This document shows, piece after piece, positions 1 through 4,885 of a stretch of DNA of 7,836 nt (position 1 is the first letter of the stretch; the number at the start of each line of letters is the position of its first letter). The notes beneath the pieces are model-generated. The model saw only the letters and a program-made list of their open reading frames with translations. It searched no databases and had not been told where the DNA came from. Source of the stretch: Pseudomonadota bacterium (GTDB lineage Bacteria; Pseudomonadota; Gammaproteobacteria; Arenicellales; UBA868); the NCBI GenBank assembly GCA_018661145.1, contig JABJIU010000151.1, forward strand, positions 1-7,836, in the 5' to 3' direction. Position numbers and translations under genes: made by a program.

Positions 1-691
1 CCGCCAGTAAATTCAGATCCCGTGCAACAACAAGACTTAATACAAGTGCAGCCAGCAGAAGGAGCCAACGAGCTCCACCTGGCGGAGCAGCACGAAAGTC
101 CCCCATCAGCCAAAACAGCATGCTGTGAATCTCGGCACCCTGTGTAATCGAGAGAATAAAACTAATCAAGGCGCCCCAGCCCGAGGCTAAAACAATACCC
201 GTCAGCAGCAGGCGTGCCGATGACCAGTCCCCTTCGCCGCGTGCCAGCATAAAGAGTAGGCCCATCGAGAGCACAGATCCGATCCCTGCTGCAAGCGGGA
301 CACTCTGGTGGGGTAGGCCTAGAAAAATCACCAACAGGACGAAGGCGGCTGCACCGCCGGAGGTGCCGAGGACGTAGGGGTCTGCCAGCGGATTGCGCAG
401 AAGTACCTGCATCAAAACACCAGCCAGTGAAAGAGATGCCCCGACAACCAGCGCACTTAAGGCGCGCGGCAGGCTCAGATCAAACACAACTGTGTGAGAT
501 ACCGATGGCTCCCCGGTACGCAGGGTCGTGATGAGTTCCTGCCAGTCAATCGGCATGCTCCCCACGAAAAGGGAGAGGCCCATCGCCAAAAAAACCAACA
601 GCACGAGAGCTGGAATCACCCAGTTCTGTCGGGCCGATGGCCGCGCTCTGCGGGCTCGGTCAGACCGCGCTTCTGGCCTGATCAATTGCAT
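1..691 (-). CDS. btuC: Cobalamin ABC transporter permease BtuC (FecCD family), 3' end outside window
   Basis: Inner-membrane permease that moves cobalamin delivered by BtuF into the cytoplasm, powered by an ATPase (BtuD) not in this window. The visible 230 codons run without a stop from ATG at 691 to the window edge, about 70% of a typical 325-residue BtuC. After a basic, Arg-rich N-terminus (residues 1-22) there is a hydrophobic helix at about 24-44. The FecCD-family block LPRALSALVVGASLSLAG lies near 74-91, then NPLADPYVLGTSGGA near 100-114, and further membrane helices. The conserved LLLTGIVLAS and MLFWLMGDF stretches lie at about 161-170 and 191-199. The start overlaps the 3' end of btuF by 32 nt, which suggests translational coupling. 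The family also transports iron-siderophores and heme; B12 specificity is inferred from the riboswitch-led operon with btuB and btuF. Confidence 0.93.
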   Translation of the reverse strand, partial: MQLIRPEARSDRARRARPSARQNWVIPALVLLVFLAMGLSLFVGSMPIDWQELITTLRTGEPSVSHTVVFDLSLPRALSALVVGASLSLAGVLMQVLLRNPLADPYVLGTSGGAAAFVLLVIFLGLPHQSVPLAAGIGSVLSMGLLFMLARGEGDWSSARLLLTGIVLASGWGALISFILSITQGAEIHSMLFWLMGDFRAAPPGGARWLLLLAALVLSLVVARDLNLLA

Positions 692-1550
692 GACAAAGCG
701 CCCGCATACCCTCGAGCAGGCGCGGTCCCATTCTGCCGATATGATCTGCATTGATCACATGAACTTGTCCCAAACGCACAGCGGTAACGGATGGCCAGTT
801 CTGCCAGCGCTCCACCCAGCCGGGAATCGTATTGTCGGAACTGCCCCCCACAATGACCTCGGGATCTCGCGCAATAACGGACTCCAGGGAAACCGCCGGA
901 CTCAGAGCAGCAGTATCGGCAAAGATGTTGACACCACCACAATCAGCGATCAATCCACTGATGATGTGATCACGATTCAGCGTATACAGCGGCTCGTCCC
1001 AGACCTGATAAAACACCCGAAGGCGGCTGCGACTGGCGTAACTTACCGCGAGTTCCTCTGATCCCTGCGTAAAATCATCCGCCTGCTGCCCGGCGAACTC
1101 CGGCTTGCCAACTAGCATACCCAACCGGGACATAAGGCTCGCGATATCCGCGAGCGTCCGTGACTCACTTACAAAAACCGGTAGGCCCAAAGTCTCGAGC
1201 AGCGCAATATCCCCCGGAGGGTTGCCACTTTCCCAACCCACAATCAGGTCCGGTTTCAAAGCCAGAATCGCTTCTATGTCGAGTCGACTGTGATTGCCGA
1301 CACGAGGCAGGTGTTGCGCGGCAGTTGGAAAATCGCTGTGATCCATCACACCAACCAGACGGTCCCCCGATCCGATATGAAAGAGAATCTCTGTCAGGTG
1401 CGGCGCCAATGCCACCACACGATGAGCCGGGGTATCCAGTGTTACGGTCTGGCCCCGGTCGTCAGCGACTTCGACCGCAAAGACTTGAATACCAAGACAG
1501 GTTAGAGCAACCCCGATCAGAACACGAAGACTGAAACTCGCTTTTGCCAT
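660..1550 (-). CDS. btuF: Periplasmic cobalamin-binding protein BtuF
   Basis: Class III periplasmic substrate-binding protein that captures cobalamin released by BtuB and docks on BtuC. From ATG at 1550 it is 296 aa. Residues 1-25 form a clear signal peptide (MAKAS, then a hydrophobic core ending VFA before VEVADDRG). Family features follow in order: the ADDRGQTVTL start strand, the VVALAPHLTEILF segment with the Glu that BtuF-type proteins use near the permease-contact surface, the central LKPDLIVGWESGN stretch, and the C-lobe with CGGVNIFAD. Start choice: in-frame ATGs at 1562 and 1610 would add 4 or 20 residues before the signal peptide. None of the three has a strong Shine-Dalgarno (1610 has GGCAGG, 1550 has GGACGG), so I chose the shortest n-region. 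Related proteins bind other chelates; context favours B12. Confidence 0.9.
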   Translation of the reverse strand: MAKASFSLRVLIGVALTCLGIQVFAVEVADDRGQTVTLDTPAHRVVALAPHLTEILFHIGSGDRLVGVMDHSDFPTAAQHLPRVGNHSRLDIEAILALKPDLIVGWESGNPPGDIALLETLGLPVFVSESRTLADIASLMSRLGMLVGKPEFAGQQADDFTQGSEELAVSYASRSRLRVFYQVWDEPLYTLNRDHIISGLIADCGGVNIFADTAALSPAVSLESVIARDPEVIVGGSSDNTIPGWVERWQNWPSVTAVRLGQVHVINADHIGRMGPRLLEGMRALCHAIDQARSAV

Positions 1551-1585
1551 GAAGCCGTCCATGATTACTGCTGGCACCCTGAGAT

Positions 1586-1602
1586 AACGCAATCGCTGCG
1601 TT
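1586..1602 (-). other. Short perfect hairpin in the coq7-btuF gap
   Basis: AACGCA and TGCGTT form a perfect 6-bp stem with a 5-nt loop. It sits in the 78-nt interval between the coq7 stop and the preferred btuF start. No U-run follows, so it is not a typical terminator. It could modulate mRNA stability or btuF translation, or be chance. If btuF starts at 1610 it lies inside coding sequence. Confidence 0.2.
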
Positions 1603-1628
1603 GCGTCCATAAGGCCTGCCAGATGGTG

Positions 1629-2294
1629 TCAGATCCAGCGAGCGGTGCCGGTCATGATCCGTGCAACCTTACGCATTAAGTTCGGTACCGGCCATGGGAG
1701 TTCGGCAGCACCGGCACGTTTCGCAGTTTGCGCATGCTCGCGCTCATCATCTTTCATCTGCTGCACCACTGCCCGACTACGAAGGTCTTCGTTGGGCAGA
1801 CGGTCCAGGTGGCTATCAAGATGTGCTTCCACCTGCTCCTCTGTCTCTTTCAGGAACCCAAGGCTCCACCGATCTCCTGCCCACCCTGCAAGCGCTCCCA
1901 TGCCAAAAGCACCGAGGTACCATAACGGGTTGAGCAAACTCGTCCTTCCCCCAAGTTCTTTAAGGCGGTTTTCACACCAGATCAAATGATCCTGCTCTTC
2001 GGACGCTGCCTGAATCATGGCATCACGCACGCGCCCATCATGGGCGATTAATGCTTGTCCCTCGTACAATGCCTGGGCACAGACTTCTCCGACATGATTC
2101 ACCCGCATCAGGCGGGCTGATTCACGCTTTGTTGCATCGCTCAAAGGGTCGACATTGAACTCCTGCGCAGGATCTGCACGACCGGTACCCACGGGGGTGC
2201 CCGCAATCGTCGTCAACGCCGTCTGAGCAGCTGAGATCAGATAATCAAAACGACTCAACTGCCTTGTTCCCACTCGGGATTCACCTGCTGTCAT
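1629..2294 (-). CDS. coq7: Coq7/CoqF-type demethoxyubiquinone hydroxylase
   Basis: Membrane-associated diiron monooxygenase that performs the O2-dependent C6 hydroxylation of 2-polyprenyl-3-methyl-6-methoxy-1,4-benzoquinone, the penultimate step of ubiquinone synthesis. It is 221 aa from ATG at 2294. The family signature RVNHVGEVCAQALYEGQ carries ligand Glu70; EEQDH gives Glu100 and His103; KETEEQVEAHLDSHL gives Glu152; DDEREH gives Glu184 and His187. The set of six ligands is complete. The Trp/Leu-rich segment LLNPLWYLGAFGMGALAGW (about 120-138) is the expected membrane-dipping helix. Start choice: an in-frame GTG at 2315 is possible, but ATG 2294 has AGAGG at 5-nt spacing, overlapping the btuB stop codon. 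Its place between btuB and btuF is unusual, because this gene has no direct role in B12 import. Confidence 0.95.
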   Translation of the reverse strand: MTAGESRVGTRQLSRFDYLISAAQTALTTIAGTPVGTGRADPAQEFNVDPLSDATKRESARLMRVNHVGEVCAQALYEGQALIAHDGRVRDAMIQAASEEQDHLIWCENRLKELGGRTSLLNPLWYLGAFGMGALAGWAGDRWSLGFLKETEEQVEAHLDSHLDRLPNEDLRSRAVVQQMKDDEREHAQTAKRAGAAELPWPVPNLMRKVARIMTGTARWI

Positions 2295-2299
2295 TGTTA

Positions 2300-2304
2300 C
2301 CTCT
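2300..2304 (-). promoter_or_regulatory. coq7 Shine-Dalgarno overlapping the btuB stop
   Basis: AGAGG lies 5 nt before ATG 2294 and shares bases with the btuB TAG stop (2303-2305). Ribosomes ending btuB finish on this site. That supports translational coupling and decides the coq7 start in favour of 2294 over the GTG at 2315. Confidence 0.75.
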
Positions 2305-4114
2305 ATTGCATCCACTTAACGCCGACAAAAAACTCCCGGCCCGGCTGCCGGTAGTAACTTGCATTCTCATAATCTTCATCAGTCAGGTTACCCACCTTGC
2401 CGACAACATGCCAGTTTGCGCTCAAATGATAAGCGCCGCGAAGATCCAGCGTTGTATAGCTTTTGATCACCCGAGTATTGGCAAGATCATCATAGGTACT
2501 GCCGGAAGAAAACAACGAGACACCGGCTGATGCCTTCGAAAACGTCCGGTCCAACCGCAATTCGAGGAATTCACCGGGTCTGCGGGGTAACTCCTTACCA
2601 TCATAGGTGCCGCCGTCCTGCTCGGCAGATAACAGTGTCACTGCGGCACCAATCCTCCAGGCATCCACTGCGGTATCCAACTGTAGCTCAAGGCCTTGGA
2701 TCTGCGCTGCATTAACATTCCCTGGTGCGCCGGTTGCGGCATCATAGGCAATCAAATTATCCACATCGCTGGAAAAGATATTGGCAGAAAAGCGGCTATT
2801 CGCATCCTGCCATCGATAACCCGCTTCCACCGTAGTTGATTCCTCCGGATCCAGGTTTGCATTCCCAAAACCGGGGTAGTAAAGCTCGTTAAATGTGGGC
2901 GCTTTAAACGCCGTCCCGTACTGTGCCGTGATCCGCGAAGAAGCATTCAGGTCATAGCCGATGCTTCCATCGCCGGTCACCGAGTCACCAAACTGCTGGT
3001 TATCGTCGTACCGCAGCGCTGCCTGAACATCCAGCATGCCTACGCTGCCAATGAACTGGCCAAACCCGCCAAGATTGTCTCGGGATGTTTTAGTGTAGGC
3101 AGTACCGCTATCTACCTCATCGCTGGCAAAGTCGATTCCCACCATGGCCATGTTCTGTGATGATAGCGAATATTCGTTTAGCCAGCCCAAAGACGTGCGA
3201 GTGGTATCAAAGTGATCAGTCTTAGTGCCATTCTTTAGAGAATCAGAGTCATCCTGACTTTGGCCGGCCGAGAACTTCAGTCCCAAACGTTCACTTGCAT
3301 TGACATTAAGCTGTGCGCCGAGGACGCTGACCGCGAAATCCGTCTCGTTTGAGAACGACCCATCGTATTCGGTTTCTCCGGTTGATGAGAGGTAACTTAC
3401 GGAAAAGTCTGTTTGCTCATTCAAAGAGCCGGCTAGTTTGGCTTGGACAGAAAGATTCTCATACCCGTCAAGGTCGTCCTCAAAAGTGAAGCATCCGGCG
3501 GTAGTCGAGCCTTTACAGACATCGTACCCGGTACTTTTTTCATAATTCGCGCCGATAGAGAATTTCGTGGCATTCCCACCTGCCGAGAGTCTTGCGCCGA
3601 ATTTTGAGTAGGCATCGGTCCCACCGGTGGCGAAAGCGGAGGCTCGCGGTGCTTTGTCAGGATCCCGGGTAAAGATCTGAATCACCCCGCCGATGGCGTC
3701 CGGTCCATAGAGGCTTGATCGAGGCCCCCTGACCACTTCAATCCGCTCGATCTGGTCTGGATCGAGGAACTGAAAAGAAGTGCTGCCGAGGGTCGTAGAG
3801 CCAACCTTCACTCCATCGATCAGCACTAGCACATGGTCTGACTCAGATCCACGAAGAAAGACAGCGCTGGGCTGGCCTAATCCACCGCTATTACTTACGA
3901 ATACTCCCGGGACCGTGCGCAGAATATCGGACACCGTCACCGGCTGCAGTGCTTCAATCTCTTCGCGATCGATTACGTTGACCGCCGCAAGTGAAGCATC
4001 AACCGTCTGAGCGGTTCGGGTTGCGGTTACAACAACGGGCTCAGTTTGGCCATAAGACAGGCCGGAGAACATCAGAACAAAAAAAGATAGGATAAAGCGG
4101 GCGTTTCGCGCCAT
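2303..4114 (-). CDS. btuB: TonB-dependent outer-membrane vitamin B12 receptor BtuB
   Basis: Outer-membrane gated barrel that imports cobalamin with TonB/proton-motive energy. It is 603 aa from ATG 4114, close to E. coli BtuB (614 aa precursor). Residues 1-22 are a signal peptide. The TonB box EPVVVTATR is at 25-33. The plug domain covers roughly 40-150 and includes VSDILRTVPGV, FLRGSESDHVLVLIDGVKV (86-104) and VVRGPRSSLYGPDAIGGVIQIFTR (about 127-150). A 22-strand-type barrel follows, with the NLTDEDYE...GREFFVGVKW end typical of BtuB; the last residue is Gln, not the usual aromatic. Cys200 and Cys208 flank a short predicted surface-loop segment followed by acidic FEDDLDGYE, possibly a disulfide-pinned or Ca-binding loop. 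Start choice: GGGAGG lies 5 nt upstream of 4114; an in-frame ATG at 4174 would put 20 residues before the signal peptide. The gene lies behind a cobalamin riboswitch. Confidence 0.95.
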   Translation of the reverse strand: MARNARFILSFFVLMFSGLSYGQTEPVVVTATRTAQTVDASLAAVNVIDREEIEALQPVTVSDILRTVPGVFVSNSGGLGQPSAVFLRGSESDHVLVLIDGVKVGSTTLGSTSFQFLDPDQIERIEVVRGPRSSLYGPDAIGGVIQIFTRDPDKAPRASAFATGGTDAYSKFGARLSAGGNATKFSIGANYEKSTGYDVCKGSTTAGCFTFEDDLDGYENLSVQAKLAGSLNEQTDFSVSYLSSTGETEYDGSFSNETDFAVSVLGAQLNVNASERLGLKFSAGQSQDDSDSLKNGTKTDHFDTTRTSLGWLNEYSLSSQNMAMVGIDFASDEVDSGTAYTKTSRDNLGGFGQFIGSVGMLDVQAALRYDDNQQFGDSVTGDGSIGYDLNASSRITAQYGTAFKAPTFNELYYPGFGNANLDPEESTTVEAGYRWQDANSRFSANIFSSDVDNLIAYDAATGAPGNVNAAQIQGLELQLDTAVDAWRIGAAVTLLSAEQDGGTYDGKELPRRPGEFLELRLDRTFSKASAGVSLFSSGSTYDDLANTRVIKSYTTLDLRGAYHLSANWHVVGKVGNLTDEDYENASYYRQPGREFFVGVKWMQ

Positions 4115-4119
4115 TGGAG

Positions 4120-4142
4120 CCTCCCTCGCACCCTCCGTGCGA
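4120..4142 (-). promoter_or_regulatory. btuB ribosome binding site with adjoining hairpin
   Basis: GGGAGG (4125-4120) is the btuB Shine-Dalgarno, 5 nt from ATG 4114. Directly before it, UCGCAC and GUGCGA (4142-4137 and 4131-4126) form a perfect 6-bp hairpin whose 5-nt loop is itself GGAGG, a second SD-like sequence. Closeness to the start codon and lack of a U-run point to control of translation initiation rather than termination. Its partner in the riboswitch is not resolved by eye. Confidence 0.55.
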
Positions 4143-4193
4143 CTGGTTATGCAAAGGGTCCATTGGCAGAACATCGCCTAAAACGCCACGGCC

Positions 4194-4204
4194 CCACGCG
4201 GTGG
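4194..4204 (-). other. Small hairpin just downstream of the btuB aptamer
   Basis: CCAC-CGC-GUGG is an exact 4-bp stem with a 3-nt loop, 16 nt after the aptamer ends. It could be part of the switch's expression platform. A UUUU follows a few bases later in a GUGGCGUUUUAGG context, but the stem is too short to call an intrinsic terminator. Confidence 0.2.
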
Positions 4205-4220
4205 ATTTGGTTTACTCTCA

Positions 4221-4410
4221 GGCCGGTCTCCGGACTCGTGAGCGCCCTAAGGCTATGAGGATCTGCGCCTTCCCACGACGAACTGTCGCAGTGGCATGAG
4301 CCGATCCGACCCACTTACCGTTGCGGGGGCAGTGCCGGGATTGCAAAGGACTTAAGTCGTTGCGCACCGGCTTCCCGTTTCACCGCGGACGACAACGCCC
4401 GCGACACCAG
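4221..4410 (-). promoter_or_regulatory. Cobalamin riboswitch controlling btuB operon
   Basis: Adenosylcobalamin-sensing aptamer in the btuB 5' UTR. Conserved elements in order on the minus strand: CUGGU (4410-4406), which can pair with ACCGG near the 3' end as the closing stem; GGGAAGCCGGUG (about 4376-4365); CUGCCCCCGCAACGGUAAG (about 4332-4314); the B12 box GCCACUG (4295-4289); GGGAAGGCGC (4274-4265); and GAGUCCGGAGACCGGCC (4237-4221). The P3 loop is enlarged by about 20 nt that can fold as its own hairpin around the palindrome GACTTAAGTC (4349-4358). The aptamer ends about 106 nt before the btuB start. Family knowledge: B12 binding lowers expression of the downstream gene, in proteobacteria mostly by hiding the ribosome binding site. 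Confidence 0.95.
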
Positions 4411-4421
4411 AAAGTATCTCT

Positions 4422-4450
4422 ATTATAAAGTCTTGTTTCCGTCAGTCCTA
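4422..4450 (-). promoter_or_regulatory. Probable sigma-70 promoter of the btuB operon
   Basis: A perfect -10 box TATAAT lies at 4427-4422. It predicts a transcript start near 4415, just before the first closing-stem bases of the riboswitch at 4410. At 17-bp spacing the -35 position reads TAGGAC (4450-4445), a poor match to TTGACA, so the -35 assignment is uncertain. Confidence 0.6.
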
Positions 4451-4511
4451 GCAAAAATCGCGCGGCAGCGACACGAAATATCACCTGATCGACAAGCCAA
4501 TTTCCCGTCTC

Positions 4512-4527
4512 GTCAGGCATGCTTGAC
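4512..4527. promoter_or_regulatory. 16-bp inverted repeat overlapping tonB -35 (candidate operator)
   Basis: GTCA-G-GCATGC-T-TGAC is palindromic at 14 of 16 positions, with one mismatched pair. Its right arm overlaps the putative -35 hexamer of the plus-strand promoter. It has the size of a dimeric repressor site, but I cannot match it to a known regulator, and chance palindromes of this size occur. Confidence 0.3.
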
Positions 4528-4551
4528 TTTGTCTTTTGAAACCGTGAGCAT
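4523..4551 (+). promoter_or_regulatory. Candidate promoter of the riboswitch-tonB transcript
   Basis: TTGACT (4523-4528) matches the -35 consensus at 5 of 6 positions. At 17-bp spacing GAGCAT (4546-4551) is a weak -10 (3 of 6, keeping the key second A and last T). The predicted start at about 4558 falls directly before the first paired bases of the plus-strand riboswitch (4559), which supports the assignment. Confidence 0.45.
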
Positions 4552-4558
4552 TCGCGAT

Positions 4559-4725
4559 GGTGCCGGCCCCTAACGGGGTTAAAAGGGAACAAGGCGCGCT
4601 ACGGCGTAACCTTGGCTGTACCCGCAACTGTAGGCGGCGAGCAATGGGTCACCAAAGCCACTGGTCCAAGACCGGGAAGGCAGATCCGCTGCGTCGAACC
4701 GCAAGCCAGGAAACCTGCCGGTGCC
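4559..4725 (+). promoter_or_regulatory. Cobalamin riboswitch controlling tonB
   Basis: Second, independent cobalamin aptamer. GGUGCCGGC (4559-4567) and GCCGGUGCC (4717-4725) form a 9-bp closing stem with two wobble pairs. Between them lie a small CCCC-UAAC-GGGG hairpin (4567-4578), AAAAGGGAA (4581-4589), GGCUGUACCCGCAACUGUA (4614-4632), the B12 box GCCACUG (4657-4663), GGGAAGG (4674-4680) and GCCAGGAAACCUGCCG (4705-4720). All are canonical class I elements in the canonical order. It differs in sequence from the btuB riboswitch outside the core, so the pair is not a recent tandem duplication. Repression of the downstream leader ORF and tonB by B12 is inferred. Confidence 0.95.
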
Positions 4726-4765
4726 GGCGTCGCTAGTCCAGGATCGGGAAAAATCGGGACGCGAA

Positions 4766-4807
4766 CCACTACGGTGGGCGACGCACATTGTCGCTTAATC
4801 AGAGGGG
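4766..4807 (+). promoter_or_regulatory. Expression region: two hairpins then Shine-Dalgarno of the leader ORF
   Basis: Two abutting hairpins, CCAC-UACG-GUGG (4766-4777) and GCGAC-gcacauu-GUCGC (4778-4794), precede a strong Shine-Dalgarno AGAGGGG (4801-4807). That site lies 6 nt before ATG 4814. There is no U-run, so translational control is more likely than termination. The SD serves the short ORF at 4814; the tonB ATG at 4882 has only a distant GAGGCGGG (4861-4868, 13 nt away). Confidence 0.45.
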
Positions 4808-4813
4808 TTCGTT

Positions 4814-4885
4814 ATGAAGATGCCAGCGCGCACGTCGAAAGACGAACGCTTCCGCGCAACGAGGCGGGTCCCAAATTCCCCATGA
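4814..4885 (+). CDS. 23-codon leader ORF coupled to tonB
   Basis: ATG at 4814 with an excellent Shine-Dalgarno (AGAGGGG, 6-nt spacing) opens a 23-residue, strongly basic reading frame that begins MKMPARTSK and ends RRVPNSP. Its TGA stop (4883-4885) overlaps the tonB ATG (4882-4884) as ATGA, the classic stop-start coupling arrangement. No family resemblance is visible. Interpretations: (a) a leader ORF that receives the riboswitch-controlled ribosome and passes it to tonB by re-initiation; (b) the true TonB N-terminus, separated by a one-base sequence error or a -1 shift near the AAATTCCCC run (4873-4881), which would give TonB a cytoplasmic tail of about 25-30 residues. Confidence 0.4.
   Translation: MKMPARTSKDERFRATRRVPNSP

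Noticed and set aside
528..1061. 177-codon plus-strand frame opposite btuF/btuC
   Set aside because: Antisense to two well-supported genes, with no domain and low-complexity composition.
1551..1610. Longer btuF start at 1610 or 1562
   Set aside because: Both add residues before a normal signal peptide. Not excluded, since GGCAGG precedes 1610, but the n-region would be unusually long.
4115..4174. btuB start at 4174 (20 extra residues)
   Set aside because: The extra residues precede a complete signal peptide and cover the hairpin/SD region. ATG 4114 has a perfectly placed GGGAGG.
4380..4592. 70-codon open frame on the minus strand across the divergent promoter region
   Set aside because: It covers both promoters and the ends of both riboswitches and has no family resemblance, so the RNA and promoter elements are the better explanation.
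4612..4881. Open in-frame extension of tonB upstream to an ATG at 4612 (90 extra residues)
   Set aside because: It lies within the second cobalamin riboswitch, has no ribosome binding site, and would place a long polar segment before the membrane helix. The TonB-like sequence starts only at 4882.
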